Positions 7,694-17,996 of a stretch of 64,000 nucleotides of DNA are shown here, one piece after another. The notes beneath the pieces are model-generated. The model made no database searches and was not told the DNA's origin. It worked only from the letters and a program-made list of their open reading frames with translations. Numbering within the stretch: position 1 is the first letter of the stretch; the number at the start of each line of letters is the position of its first letter. The position numbers and the translations under genes were made by a program. The DNA comes from Psychrobacillus soli (lineage in GTDB: Bacteria; Bacillota; Bacilli; Bacillales_A; Planococcaceae), in NCBI RefSeq assembly GCF_006861775.1, contig NZ_VDGG01000002.1:28567-92566 (forward strand), given 5' to 3'.

Positions 7694-9295
7694 TTAAATA
7701 GAAGAAACTCCTTCTTTTAGATACACTAATTCTCCTTTCAAAAAGGTTGCTTCGACAGATATTTTGTCAATTTCTTCGGAAGATATTTCTAATATATCTT
7801 TGTTTAATACTATAAAGTCTGCACGATAACCTTCTTTTAACTGGCCAACGTATGGTAGGCGAGTAATGTATTGAGCCCCTCTTGTATAGAGTTCAATTGC
7901 TGTTTCGATATCAATTTTTTCAGTATCACCTGTATTCGTACCATCATATGCTGCACGAGTTACAGCAGATTTGATACCAACAAAAGGATTTACTGGATCT
8001 GCCCATGCAGTGGCAGGAGCATCAGAAGAAAATGCTACTGGGATACCCGAATTTAACATTGTTTTAACCGGATAGGTTGTCTTCGTTCGATCAGAACCTA
8101 AATTATTCAGATAACTTTCAATTTCAGCATATAAGAAAATAGGTTGCGGAACAAAAGCTATACCTATTTCTGCAGCACGTTCGATAGCCTGCAGTGTAGG
8201 CATAGCAGCGTGTTCGATACGAATGGACGGACCATCTTGAAGCCAAGCTTCTTTCCCATAAAATGTGTTCACGATTAAATCAATCGCCTGTTCGCCCATT
8301 GCATGGACCACCAATTGCACTCCATGTTTTTTGGCATACTCAGCCGCTTCTAACAGTTCATTTTCTGATGTAGTTGAAATACCGTAGTTATCTTCATCAC
8401 CTAGAAATGGTGGATTGACCCAAGCTGTTCTTCCTGATACACTTCCATCTGCAAATAGTTTCACTCCACCAATATGAATAGGATTTTTACGATCCGTGTT
8501 TTCGGCATTTAAAATAGGATTCATTTTTAAATCATGCCACATATAATATAGAACAACATTTTGCGTCAACCCTTTTTCTCTTGCTAGTGTATAAACATCT
8601 ACATAATCCATCGGTTTATGGCTAGCCATAAGATCCGTGATCGATGTAATACCGTGTGCATATAGAGATTTTGTCAGCTCGGCAAGTCGAGAAGCATTCT
8701 CTTCCATAGAAATCTGTGGCATTCTATTTAACACTAATAATCTAGCACTTTCTCGTAATACACCAGTTGGTTCGCCATTCTTATCTCGGTCAATTTTTCC
8801 TCCAGCAGGGTCAGGTGTATCTTTGTTAATTCCAGCGATTGAAAGTGCTTTACTATTCACAGAAATGATATGCCCACATGTACGAGTAACGACAATTGGC
8901 TTATCAATAGAAACCTGATCTAAATCTTGTCTATTTGGTGCACGACCCTCTTTCAGCTTACCTTCGTCATAGCCCCAGCCTTCAATCCAATCTTCCTCAA
9001 CCATTGTAGTTAATTCACGAATCATATCCACTATGGAATATACTACCGGAGGAGTACAAGCAATTTGTTTGGAAAAATTGGCCAGTAGTAAAGGATGCAT
9101 ATGTGCGTCAATAATCCCGGGTAGAACTCGGCGACCTTTTAAATCAATGGCTACTCCTTCAAAATCTTGAATTTCCTCTTGGTTTCCTATCCACTCAATA
9201 TGACCATTTTGAATAATCATCGCATTGGCATTTTTTTTTTCAATATTAGACGTAAAAATTTTACCATTTATAAACATTACTCTTATCATTTCCAT
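7694..9295 (-). CDS. Amidohydrolase family metal-dependent hydrolase (YtcJ-like)
   Basis: A 533-residue protein of the YtcJ/AepA branch of the amidohydrolase superfamily. Metal-binding signatures are visible: DAHMHP near residue 63, the lysine/strand region GGVKLFADGSVSGRT (about 278-292), VVHAMGEQA near 332, HAAMP near 362, and SSDAPAT near 418. The family hydrolyses amide or related bonds, but the physiological substrate of YtcJ-type members is unknown. AAAGGAG precedes the ATG by 8-9 bases. It is the distal gene of a brnQ-amidohydrolase pair 32 bases apart, beside an AAA+ regulator, so a role in using an amino-acid-derived compound is plausible but inferred. Confidence 0.85.
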   Translation of the reverse strand: MEMIRVMFINGKIFTSNIEKKNANAMIIQNGHIEWIGNQEEIQDFEGVAIDLKGRRVLPGIIDAHMHPLLLANFSKQIACTPPVVYSIVDMIRELTTMVEEDWIEGWGYDEGKLKEGRAPNRQDLDQVSIDKPIVVTRTCGHIISVNSKALSIAGINKDTPDPAGGKIDRDKNGEPTGVLRESARLLVLNRMPQISMEENASRLAELTKSLYAHGITSITDLMASHKPMDYVDVYTLAREKGLTQNVVLYYMWHDLKMNPILNAENTDRKNPIHIGGVKLFADGSVSGRTAWVNPPFLGDEDNYGISTTSENELLEAAEYAKKHGVQLVVHAMGEQAIDLIVNTFYGKEAWLQDGPSIRIEHAAMPTLQAIERAAEIGIAFVPQPIFLYAEIESYLNNLGSDRTKTTYPVKTMLNSGIPVAFSSDAPATAWADPVNPFVGIKSAVTRAAYDGTNTGDTEKIDIETAIELYTRGAQYITRLPYVGQLKEGYRADFIVLNKDILEISSEEIDKISVEATFLKGELVYLKEGVSSI

Positions 9296-9327
9296 GATGT
9301 AAAGCTCCTTTGTATTTCAAAATGAGA

Positions 9328-10650
9328 TTATTCAACCTCTGCAGAATGAATAGTAGCAGCAGGGTTATTTTTTTGACCAATAAATATATAAAGAATACTT
9401 CCGACAATAAATCCGACAATTGCTGGTACTAACCAACTAAAACCATCTGAACTTAAAGGTAGTTTTGCAATAATGTCAGTCAAAAATGGTATCGTTAATC
9501 CTAATGAAGCTATAGTTTCCAACAGACTTACGATGAACGTCAATAAAATAGCTCCTTGGTAAGATCCTGGATTTGGAACGAATTTGCGGAAAGTTCCTAA
9601 AATCACTAATACAATTGCCACTGGATATAATGCTGTGAAGATTGGCATTGCAAAAGTGACAATAGCTCCAACGCCAGCAGAACCTATTCCAATACCAACA
9701 ATACAGACAACAGCAACCCATAAACGATAGCTTAGTTTGTTTTTCGTTAAGTCATTCAAGAATTCAGCGATTACAGCAATTACTCCGATGGCGGAAGTTA
9801 AACACGCTAATGCAATTGCTACCGCTAGAGCAATAGAACCAAAATTCCCAAGTGATAATTCTATTAAGTTGGATACTAAAGTAGTGTCTTCAATACCAGC
9901 TTGGAAAAAACCACTACCTGAAGCTCCAAGAAATAATAATCCCCCATATATAACTAATAACCCTAAACCAGCGATAAGCGTTCCGGTTATAGCCATCGAA
10001 CGGGCTTGCCTTCCTTTATATCCAAAAGCAGCTATTGCAGCGATAAAGATAGGTGCGCAAAAAATTCCAGTTACTACATCTCCAGTTTGATAAGCACTTA
10101 TAAAAGCATTGGAGAAAGCATTATTTATTTCTGTAACAACTGGTACACCGATTGGATCAAAAATACCTTTTCCAACAATAAGCAAAAGAGCAATTACTAA
10201 CACAGGTGTGAGTATTTTACCTATTTTGTCTATTACATTAGATTTATCCATAGCAAAATAAAAACAAATGGCAAAAAACACAATAATCGTGACTAGGGAG
10301 GGAACCTTCGGAAACAGCTGGTGAACCCCTAACTCATGCGTTGTTGCAGACATACGTGGAATAGTTACGAACATTCCAATGCCAACCATTAATAACAAAT
10401 TAAACACTTTATAAAACCATGGACTAATCGGTCTTGTTAAATCTTCAAATTTTCCTCCTGCATTTAAAATTGCAATGACTGCTAAAAGTGGCAAAACAAT
10501 GCCCGTGATACAAAAGCCTATTAATGCGAATACCCATTCAGTTCCAGAAACATTTCCAATGGACGGTGGGAATATTAAATTACCAGCACCAAAAAATATC
10601 GCAAATAATGCAAATCCCACTATCAGGCTATGTTGAATCGATTTTTTCAT
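9328..10650 (-). CDS. brnQ: Branched-chain amino acid:cation symporter, LIVCS family
   Basis: A 440-residue polytopic membrane protein with about 12 hydrophobic segments. The N-terminal FAIFFGAGNLIFPPSIG is the hallmark of BrnQ carriers, which import leucine, isoleucine and valine with sodium or protons. GFKGRQ-type loop YKGRQARSM and the central ALACLTSAIGV also fit. It precedes the amidohydrolase gene by 32 bases and probably forms an operon with it. The divergent position of a regulator upstream on the same strand suggests control by that protein, but no clear -24/-12 promoter was found in the 177-base gap. Confidence 0.9.
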   Translation of the reverse strand: MKKSIQHSLIVGFALFAIFFGAGNLIFPPSIGNVSGTEWVFALIGFCITGIVLPLLAVIAILNAGGKFEDLTRPISPWFYKVFNLLLMVGIGMFVTIPRMSATTHELGVHQLFPKVPSLVTIIVFFAICFYFAMDKSNVIDKIGKILTPVLVIALLLIVGKGIFDPIGVPVVTEINNAFSNAFISAYQTGDVVTGIFCAPIFIAAIAAFGYKGRQARSMAITGTLIAGLGLLVIYGGLLFLGASGSGFFQAGIEDTTLVSNLIELSLGNFGSIALAVAIALACLTSAIGVIAVIAEFLNDLTKNKLSYRLWVAVVCIVGIGIGSAGVGAIVTFAMPIFTALYPVAIVLVILGTFRKFVPNPGSYQGAILLTFIVSLLETIASLGLTIPFLTDIIAKLPLSSDGFSWLVPAIVGFIVGSILYIFIGQKNNPAATIHSAEVE

Positions 10651-10783
10651 TTCGTTCCCCTCTTCTCAAACTATACCCCATTGAAAACCCTTACAAAATA
10701 AATGACTATCTATGCATCCAAATGTAGAAGCCAATATTTTAATTTTCAAATAGTTACCTTTATCTTAATTAATATCTTCAAAT

Positions 10784-10812
10784 AAAAAAAGGAGGTAAAT
10801 TTTTTACCCCCC
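10784..10812 (-). terminator. Intrinsic terminator of the AAA+ regulator gene
   Basis: On the minus strand, GGGGGTAAA and TTTACCTCC form a stem with one mismatch and are followed by seven T (A-run 10784-10790). Confidence 0.75.
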
Positions 10813-10827
10813 TTCGTAAAAATATTT

Positions 10828-12192
10828 TTACCTCAAGTCGTATTTTTCCATTTTATATTTTAATAATTGTTTTGAAATACCTAATCTTCTAGCGGTTTCT
10901 GCAAGTTTTCCTCCAGTGTTATTTAGTTCTATCACAATAAGATTTTTTTCATATTCCTCCACTTTATCTTTTAGGTTAAAGTTATTTTCGGAAAAAGTTG
11001 TTTTCTCCAACACACTTGAGTAGTTTCTTATTTTCGCTGGAATATCATTTATGTTAACCTCTTTTGAGCTTGCATTATTATACGCGGTTTCCATTGCATT
11101 CTTAAATTCTCTTACATTACCCGGCCAATTATATTGTTGAAAAGCTAGTAATACCTGATTATCCAATCTTTCAATTTTGATTTGCATATGACGATTATAA
11201 AATTCGATAAAATAATGAATAAGTGCAGTAATATCCTCTTTCCGGTCAGATAATCGTGGTAAATCTAATTGAAAGACACTTAATCGGTAATACAAATCTT
11301 CACGTAATAGTTTTTCTCTCATTAATTTATCAGGATTTTCGTTGGTAGCCGCTATTACACGTATGTTCAAGTGAATATCCTGTTTTCCACCTACACGACG
11401 GATGAGTTTGTCCTCAATTACTTTCAATAATTTAGCTTGGAGCTTAATATCTAAAGCACTAATTTCATCAAGAAAGATTGTTCCTCCGTTTGCTTGCTCT
11501 AAAATACCAAGGATATCAGGTGTTGCTGTTAAAGTATCTTTCTCCGTTCCGAACAGTATATGTTCTATGAAAGTGGAAGGTATTTCCCCACAATTTATCG
11601 AGACAAATGGTTGAGTATAGCGATTACTTAAATTATGAATGGACTGTGCAACAATTTCTTTTCCGGTTCCTGTTTCACCATTTATTAGGATAGTCGAATC
11701 GGTACTAGAGACTTTGCGTATTTTATTCTTTATTTCTTCCATCACACAACTTTGTGAAATTAAATTGTCAATTGTATAAATGGTATTATTTTTTCGATAC
11801 ATTTTATGACTTGCGAATTGATCGAGTAATTGTATATCTTCTTTTTGATAGTAGTGCTTTGAAAATTCTATAGCTCCTACGATGGAAGTTCCATTGTGAA
11901 TAGGAAACGTAGAACTTCTTGAAGTATATGTGAAGCCATTATTAGATGTTAGTTCTTGCTCTGCATTCCATAACGGTTTACCAGTTCTTAATACAGTCAT
12001 TAAAGTACTATCTTCTATCGATAAGTTTTTATAAAAGGATGTCACACTTTTTCTTAAAAACTCTTCTGGCTTGAGACCTATATGCTTTAAAATATGCAAA
12101 TCAGCTAAATCATAAAAGGTTGTAATCCCATTCGCATCTACAACTAACACGTTGTCATAATCAGATAAATGATTAAGTTCTGTAAAACTCAT
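10828..12192 (-). CDS. PAS-AAA+-Fis regulator of the sigma-54 activator class with a degenerate GAFTGA loop
   Basis: A 454-residue protein laid out like RocR-type enhancer-binding proteins: an N-terminal PAS-like sensor (about 1-125), an AAA+ domain (about 140-370) with Walker A GETGTGKE, Walker B GTIFLDE, sensor motifs and an arginine-finger region, and a C-terminal Fis helix-turn-helix (ETARRLGISKQLL). The oddity is in the sigma-54 contact loop: after LFGTEK the expected GAFTGA reads DTLTAT, with only the threonine kept. Without that loop, activation of sigma-54 RNA polymerase is doubtful, so it may act as a classical repressor or activator. It likely controls the adjacent brnQ-amidohydrolase genes. 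Start ATG follows AAAGGATGG. Confidence 0.85.
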   Translation of the reverse strand: MSFTELNHLSDYDNVLVVDANGITTFYDLADLHILKHIGLKPEEFLRKSVTSFYKNLSIEDSTLMTVLRTGKPLWNAEQELTSNNGFTYTSRSSTFPIHNGTSIVGAIEFSKHYYQKEDIQLLDQFASHKMYRKNNTIYTIDNLISQSCVMEEIKNKIRKVSSTDSTILINGETGTGKEIVAQSIHNLSNRYTQPFVSINCGEIPSTFIEHILFGTEKDTLTATPDILGILEQANGGTIFLDEISALDIKLQAKLLKVIEDKLIRRVGGKQDIHLNIRVIAATNENPDKLMREKLLREDLYYRLSVFQLDLPRLSDRKEDITALIHYFIEFYNRHMQIKIERLDNQVLLAFQQYNWPGNVREFKNAMETAYNNASSKEVNINDIPAKIRNYSSVLEKTTFSENNFNLKDKVEEYEKNLIVIELNNTGGKLAETARRLGISKQLLKYKMEKYDLR

Positions 12193-12567
12193 TTACTTGT
12201 CCATCCTTTCAATTGCTCAACCCTCAAATATCCAATATATTAAGACTTCTTTGCTCTTCAAGCAACTGTACACATCTATATGAATTTTCCCAATCAGAAT
12301 CATTATCTTCTATTCCTCAACAAGCATATAACATGGACATGGAGACAGTTGCTTTCAGTAGACGTTCCTAATCTAAATGCATTTCATTTTATTTCATTAT
12401 CGTACACGTTTCAAATCCTATCAATATATTTATATTCTAAGTTAAGTTTTTTCAGTTCAGTATCACCTTTACCTTCAAAAAATATTTTGTTTTGGTTGGA
12501 ACAATGTTAAACTGATACGATGAATAAAAATAAATGAAATGGAAAGATAGATGAGGTGAACAATTTA
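12193..12567. other. Divergent intergenic region between regulator and sulP
   Basis: AT-rich, no gene recognised. Near the sulP end a promoter-like pair TTGGTT (12492-12497) and TACGAT (12516-12521), 18 bases apart, faces the sulP gene. The rest shows no clear signal. Confidence 0.4.
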
Positions 12568-14025
12568 GTGTTAGAAAAAATAAAGAAAGAATGGTTTTCC
12601 AATGTAAGAGCAGACATCTTAGCTGGAGCTGTAGTTGCGTTAGCACTGATTCCAGAAGCAATTGCTTTCTCCATTATTGCCGGAGTTGATCCGATGGTCG
12701 GATTATATGCTTCGTTTCTGATTGCAGTTACGATTGCATTTGTTGGAGGCCGTCCAGGTATGATTTCTGCAGCAACAGGAGCAATGGCTCTATTGATGGT
12801 TCCACTAGTAAAGGAGTACGGACTTGATTATTTACTAGCAGCGACTGTGTTAACAGGTGTGATTCAAATCCTATTTGGTGTTTTTAAAATAGCGAAACTG
12901 ATGAAATTTATTCCTCGGGCTGTCATGATTGGCTTTGTAAATGCTTTAGCAATCTTAGTTTTCTTAGCCCAAGTTCCACATATTCTAGGGGAGTCCACTG
13001 TGACATATATTTTTGTAGCGATTACTTTAGTCATCGTGTACGTGCTTCCTCGATTTGTAAAGTCTATCCCTGCCCCACTTATTGCAATTATTGCGCTTAC
13101 AGCAGTTACTTTGTATGCCGGAATTGATATGAAAGTCGTTGGAGATTTAGGAGGAATCACGAAATCTTTACCTGAGTTTTTTATTCCGAATATACCCTTC
13201 ACTTTTGAAACACTCGCTATCATCTTCCCTTACTCCATTGCCCTAGCAATTGTTGGTTTATTAGAATCCTTGCTAACTGCATCTATCGTGGATGATATGA
13301 CAGGGACAGATAGTAATAAGAATAAGGAAGCAAAAGGACAAGGTATTGCCAATATCATTACTGGTTTCTTTGGAGGAATGGCTGGTTGTGCGATGATTGG
13401 TCAGTCGGTCATTAATGTAAAATCAGGTGGGCGTGGACGACTTTCTACACTTGTGGCAGGTTTACTTTTGATGTTCTTAATCATCGTTTTAGGAGATTTA
13501 GTAGTCCAAATTCCTATGCCAGTATTAGTTGGTATTATGATCATGGTATGCATTGGGACATTTGACTGGTCGTCTTTTTCTTACTTACGAAAAGCTCCCC
13601 GGTCAGATGCAATTGTAATGCTTACTACCGTTATTATTGTTGTTGCAACGCATGATTTATCGAAAGGCGTAATTGCTGGAGTAATTTTAAGTACTATCTT
13701 TTTCGTTGCAAAAATAGCGAAAATTAGAGTAATCGAAAAACAGGGTGATGACTTTATCCATTTTGTAATAGAAGGTCAATTATTTTTCGCATCTGTAGAA
13801 GAATTTATTGATGCTTTTAACTATACTGTGGAAAATAGAAATATTATTATCGATTTCACCGAATCACATGTTTGGGACGATTCAGCAGTCGGTGCAATCG
13901 ATAAGGTAGTTTTGAAGTATCGTGAACGTCAAAATATTGTTACAATTGAAGGACTGGATTCTTCAAGTGAAAAAATGGTTGAAAAATTAGCTATTTACAA
14001 AAAAACGAACACAATTTCCAATTAG
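12568..14025 (+). CDS. SulP family anion permease with STAS domain
   Basis: A 485-residue membrane protein. The N-terminal 380 residues hold 10-12 hydrophobic segments with SulP marks: [20 protein letters not shown] near the start, [15 protein letters not shown] (about 60-75), and [22 protein letters not shown]. The C-terminal 90 residues form a STAS domain ([18 protein letters not shown], then [20 protein letters not shown]). SulP proteins move sulfate, bicarbonate or other anions. GAGGTG at 12553-12558 lies 9 bases before GTG at 12568, a better start than the GTG inside the Shine-Dalgarno. A usp gene follows after 23 bases, a common pairing. Confidence 0.88.
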   Translation: MLEKIKKEWFSNVRADILAGAVVALALIPEAIAFSIIAGVDPMVGLYASFLIAVTIAFVGGRPGMISAATGAMALLMVPLVKEYGLDYLLAATVLTGVIQILFGVFKIAKLMKFIPRAVMIGFVNALAILVFLAQVPHILGESTVTYIFVAITLVIVYVLPRFVKSIPAPLIAIIALTAVTLYAGIDMKVVGDLGGITKSLPEFFIPNIPFTFETLAIIFPYSIALAIVGLLESLLTASIVDDMTGTDSNKNKEAKGQGIANIITGFFGGMAGCAMIGQSVINVKSGGRGRLSTLVAGLLLMFLIIVLGDLVVQIPMPVLVGIMIMVCIGTFDWSSFSYLRKAPRSDAIVMLTTVIIVVATHDLSKGVIAGVILSTIFFVAKIAKIRVIEKQGDDFIHFVIEGQLFFASVEEFIDAFNYTVENRNIIIDFTESHVWDDSAVGAIDKVVLKYRERQNIVTIEGLDSSSEKMVEKLAIYKKTNTISN

Positions 14026-14048
14026 TCAATTTTTTGGGGGTGCTGAAT

Positions 14049-14468
14049 ATGTATGAAAAGATCTTATTAGCAGCTGATGGTTCGGAAAACTCGCTCCGTG
14101 CATCTGTTGAAGCTATAAAAATTGCTTCTATGAATTCTGAATGTAAAGTAGATATTATATATGTAGCAGATTTCGCTAAGTCAAAGAATGAGATATTGCA
14201 TACGCAAGGAAAAGAAGCCCTCGATTTTTCACGTCGGCAAAAATTAATCCCAATACAAGAACTGTTACAGGCAAAAAATATTCCGTACACCACGAACATT
14301 TTACGAGGTGAACCTGGACCAACTATTATTAGATATGCAAACGAGCATGCTTTTGAATTAGTTGTCATAGGTTCGAGAGGATTGAATGCATTGCAAGAAA
14401 TGGTCCTTGGGAGCGTAAGCCATAAAGTAGTGAAAAGAGTCAACTGTCCTGTATTAATAGTGAAATAA
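14049..14468 (+). CDS. Universal stress protein (UspA family)
   Basis: A 139-residue UspA-fold protein: MYEKILLAADGSENSLRA at the N-terminus and the ATP-binding signature GSRGLNALQEMVLGSVSHKVV (G-2x-G-9x-G-S/T type) near the C-terminus. ATP-binding Usp proteins act in stress tolerance, often tied to a neighbouring transporter. The ATG at 14049 follows GGGGGTG by 6 bases; an in-frame TTG at 14034 is too far upstream. It is the second gene of the sulP-usp operon and is followed by a terminator. Confidence 0.88.
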   Translation: MYEKILLAADGSENSLRASVEAIKIASMNSECKVDIIYVADFAKSKNEILHTQGKEALDFSRRQKLIPIQELLQAKNIPYTTNILRGEPGPTIIRYANEHAFELVVIGSRGLNALQEMVLGSVSHKVVKRVNCPVLIVK

Positions 14469-14480
14469 GCACAAAAATGT

Positions 14481-14512
14481 ACCCTGCCCTTTTAAAAATG
14501 GCAGGGTTTTTT
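14481..14512 (+). terminator. Intrinsic terminator of sulP-usp operon
   Basis: ACCCTGCC (14481-14488) pairs with GGCAGGGT (14500-14507) and is followed by TTTTTT. Confidence 0.88.
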
Positions 14513-14525
14513 AGTTCATAAATAG

Positions 14526-15641
14526 TTACGAAGAAATAGCATCTTTTTTCAATTGTTTTTTTCTTATAGCATATACACCCACCATCAAAAGAGGTAAAAG
14601 CAGTCCGATCGTTAATGAAAAATAAAGGCCTGTCGTAGTCTCAAATTTTTTTTGATACATTACATTAGGATAGATCACAAGCGACAGGACTATGACAATC
14701 ATTCCCAACGGATACGTTAAAGGGCGATAATCTTTCAAATTCAAAATTTGCGCCAACCCATAAACGGATGCGTAAAAATAAAGAACCATCTTAAAATAGA
14801 GACTAATAATCCATAGTGTTCCCATTATGGCTTCTACTCGATTTATAAAATTTCCGACGTTTATCATTTTGGCCAAACCATAGCCAGGAAACATCTGTCT
14901 GGCGGTTAAATCAGCGCCTAATATGAGGATACACAAAAGTGTGATGATAATGATAACTAGTCCAGCTATTAAATTTCCAATGAAAAAGGATTTTTGAGCG
15001 GATTTAGGTTTGTTAATAAAGGCTGGGAAAATCATTAATAAACTAACAGCGTTGACAGAAGAAACAACGATCAATGTTAATGATGATTGTGCCAGACTTT
15101 TAATATCTACATCAAATACCGGCTGAATATTTTCAAATTGTATTTGTGGTGCAATAAAAACTACCAATATAATAAAAAGTAGGAAGAAAACGCCGATAAA
15201 TATTTCTGCAGAACGAGCGATCGTCTCAATTCCAAGACGAACAGCCATTACCAGTATAATCGCCATCAAAATATTAGTAGCTGCCATTGGTGTACTTGAC
15301 ATCCCATGCGTGTTAAGAAATGCCCCAGAATTATACAACAGAATAGCAGTATATAGAAGAGTCATACATACAAATAAGAAAGAAAAAGCTTTACCTACCC
15401 ATTTTCCAAAAAGAGTTTCATTCATCTGAACAAAGGTGAGGTTAGGAAACCAAAGACCCATTTTCGTGTATAGCCATACGATCAACAGTCCGATTCCTGT
15501 TCCAATTATTGCAGCAATCCAAGCGTCTTGCTTTGAGTTGGTAGCTAAAGCCGATGGTACAATTAAGATGCTCGTACCAATCGAAAATAAGATACTTAAA
15601 ACTAGAAATTGATACGAATTTATTTTAACAGTTGGCAACAT
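14526..15641 (-). CDS. Spore germination permease, GerB family (copy 3 of 3 in operon)
   Basis: A 371-residue polytopic protein with about 10 hydrophobic segments and the GerB-family opening KINSYQFLVLSILFSIGTSI, plus QDAWIAAIIGTGIGL and the central PAFINKPKSAQKSF loop. GerB subunits of germinant receptors are amino-acid-transporter-like proteins of the spore inner membrane that help determine germinant specificity. The ATG at 15641 follows GAGGTGAAG at good spacing; the upstream GTG lies in the Shine-Dalgarno. It is the last gene of the A-C-D-B-B-B operon, and closely related to the two upstream copies, so tandem duplication is clear. Confidence 0.9.
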   Translation of the reverse strand: MLPTVKINSYQFLVLSILFSIGTSILIVPSALATNSKQDAWIAAIIGTGIGLLIVWLYTKMGLWFPNLTFVQMNETLFGKWVGKAFSFLFVCMTLLYTAILLYNSGAFLNTHGMSSTPMAATNILMAIILVMAVRLGIETIARSAEIFIGVFFLLFIILVVFIAPQIQFENIQPVFDVDIKSLAQSSLTLIVVSSVNAVSLLMIFPAFINKPKSAQKSFFIGNLIAGLVIIIITLLCILILGADLTARQMFPGYGLAKMINVGNFINRVEAIMGTLWIISLYFKMVLYFYASVYGLAQILNLKDYRPLTYPLGMIVIVLSLVIYPNVMYQKKFETTTGLYFSLTIGLLLPLLMVGVYAIRKKQLKKDAISS

Positions 15642-15685
15642 ATATTTCTTCACCTCACCTCTAGTCCATATTTATCTAAATTAAC

Positions 15686-16801
15686 TTAAGCGTGATCAGA
15701 ATTTTTTTTCAATTGTTTTTTTCGTATAGCATATACAACTACCATTAAGAGAGGTAAAAGAAGGCAAACTGTTAATGCAAAGTAAATATCAATAGTAGCG
15801 TCATAAACACTTTGCTCTAAAATGTTAGGGAAAATCACGAGCGATAAGATGACGACAATCATGCCTAACGGGTATGTTAGAGGACGATAATCTTTCAATT
15901 GAAACATTTGAGCCAAACCAATTACAGCTGCATAAAAATAAATAACCATCTTAAAATAGAGACAAATAATCCAAAGTGCAGCCATCATTGCTTCTATACG
16001 TGTTACGAAATTTCCAATGTTTATCTTTTTGGCCAGTTCATAACCCGGAAACTTCTGGAAAGCGGTCATATCACTACCCAATACTAAAATACACAAGGTG
16101 GTGATAATAGTGATAATTAGTCCACCAATTATATTTCCAATTAAAAAGTATTTCTTAGCAGATCTAGGCCGGTTAATAAAGGCTGGAAAAATCATTAACA
16201 AACTAATAGCATTCATAGCTGATAGAACGATCAATGGTAACGATGACTGAAAGATTTTATTTATATCTGTCTCCAAAACAGGCTGGATGTTTTTAAATTC
16301 GACTTCAGGGGCGATAAAAACCACCAAAATAAAAAAGAGTATAAAGAAAATGACAATAAATATTTCTGCAGAACGTGCAACCGTTTCAAGCCCCAGTCGA
16401 ACCGCCATAACTAATATGATAGCCAAAAGAATATTAGTAGCTGCCATTGGCGTATTTGGCATTACATGGATCGTCAGGAATGAACCAGAATAATACAAGA
16501 GTATTGCAGTATATAAAAAAGTCATGAAGATAAATAAGAAAGAAAAGATGTTACCTATCCATTTTCCAAAAAGCGTTTCATTCACTTGAATATAAGTAAG
16601 GTTCGGGAACCAGAGCCCTATTTTCGTGAATAGCCATACAATCAATAGTCCAATCCCCATACCAAGAATTGCGGCAATCCAAGCGTCTTGTTTCGCGTTG
16701 GCAGCTAAAGCAGATGGTATTACTAAGATGCTAGTACCGATCGTAAATAATATAACTAAAACTAAAAATTGGTACGAATTTATTTTAACGGTTGGCAACA
16801 T
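15686..16801 (-). CDS. Spore germination permease, GerB family (copy 2 of 3 in operon)
   Basis: A 371-residue GerB-type permease, strongly similar to its neighbour (shared KINSYQFLVL, QDAWIAAI, KDYRPLTYPLGMI and a C-terminal RKKQLKKN tail) but diverged in loops, for example VMPNTPMAATN against MSSTPMAATN. Divergence in extra-membrane loops is where germinant specificity would change. ATG at 16801 follows GAGGTGGAG. About 10 membrane segments. It lies 44 bases upstream of copy 3 and 59 bases downstream of the frameshifted copy 1. Confidence 0.9.
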   Translation of the reverse strand: MLPTVKINSYQFLVLVILFTIGTSILVIPSALAANAKQDAWIAAILGMGIGLLIVWLFTKIGLWFPNLTYIQVNETLFGKWIGNIFSFLFIFMTFLYTAILLYYSGSFLTIHVMPNTPMAATNILLAIILVMAVRLGLETVARSAEIFIVIFFILFFILVVFIAPEVEFKNIQPVLETDINKIFQSSLPLIVLSAMNAISLLMIFPAFINRPRSAKKYFLIGNIIGGLIITIITTLCILVLGSDMTAFQKFPGYELAKKINIGNFVTRIEAMMAALWIICLYFKMVIYFYAAVIGLAQMFQLKDYRPLTYPLGMIVVILSLVIFPNILEQSVYDATIDIYFALTVCLLLPLLMVVVYAIRKKQLKKNSDHA

Positions 16802-16860
16802 ATAATTTCTCCACCTCAACTCTGGTTCGTTCAGATTTACTCAAATTAAACTAAGCGTAA

Positions 16861-17959
16861 TCAGGATTTTTTCCATTGTTTTTTTCGTATAGCATATACA
16901 ATTACCATCAAAAGAGGTAAAAGAATTCCAATCGTTAAAGATAGGTATTTACTTATAGTCGTATCAAATTTTTGTTGTTCCATAACGTTAGGAAAAACCA
17001 CGAGTGATAGGACAATGGCAATCATCCCTAACGGATACGTTAAAGGACGATAATCTTTCAAATTTAATATTTGTGCTAACCCATAGACCGATGCGTAGAA
17101 ATAGAGAACCATCTTAAAATAAAGACAAATAATCCAAAGAGCAGCCATCAGTGCCTCTACTCGGTTTATAAAATTCCCAATGTTTATCATTTTGGCCAAA
17201 CCATAGCCAGGAAACTCCTGTCTTGCGGTTAAATCAACACCTAATACGGAAATACACAAAAACGTGAGGATAATCATAACTAATCCCCCTATTAAATTTC
17301 CAAATAAAAAAGATTTCTTAGCAGATTTAGGTTGGTTAATAAATGCAGGGAAAATCATCAATAAACTAACAGCATTGACGGAAGATACAATGATCAAAGA
17401 TAACGATGATTGAGCTAAACTTTTAATATCTGCCTCAAATACAGGTTGAATGTTTTCGAATTCGATATCAGGTGCTATAAAAACCACTAATATTATAAAA
17501 AGTAGAAAGAAAACGCCGATAAAAATTTCTGCAGAACGAGCAATGGTCTCTATTCCAAGACGAACTGCCATTACCACTATACTCGCCATCAATATATTAG
17601 TGGCTGCCATTTGTGTATTTGGCATCACATGAGTGGTAAGAAATGAACCAGAATGATGCAAAATAGTAACAGTAAATAAAAGAGTCATGAATAAAAAAAA
17701 TAGAAAAAGCTTTACCTACCCACTTTCCAAAAAGAGTTTCATTCATTTGAATAAAGGTGAGGTTAGGAAACCAAAGGCCTATTTTCGTGAATAGCCATAC
17801 TATCAATAGTCCAATGCCCGTACCAATTATTGCAGCAATCCAAGCGTCCTGCTTCGCAAAGCTAGCTAAAGCTGATGGTACAATTAAGATGCTCGTACCA
17901 ACCGTAAAAAAGATAACTAAAACTAGAAATTGGTACGAATTTATTTTAATTTTTTGCAT
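16861..17959 (-). pseudogene. Spore germination permease, GerB family (copy 1), frameshifted
   Basis: The same GerB protein as the next two genes, but the frame breaks at a run of eight A on the plus strand (17693-17700; T8 in the coding sense). Upstream the frame reads to GKWVGKAFSIFF and then nonsense; downstream the correct frame resumes with MTLLFTV. Against copy 3, two bases are missing around the run. Either the gene is dead, or the read is wrong in a homopolymer, or slippage at T8 restores the frame. The start is ATG at 17959 after GAGGTGG. Everything else is conserved, which suggests recent loss. Confidence 0.8.
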
Positions 17960-17996
17960 CCTATAATATGCCACCTCACCTTACGTTCTAATTGAC

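Noticed and set aside
10651..10783. Possible -24/-12 promoter (TTGGCTTCTACATTTGG) before brnQ
   Set aside because: The distance is off by one and the -12 GC is missing.
12280..12510. Plus-strand frame before sulP
   Set aside because: No ribosome site; overlaps the sulP promoter-like pair.
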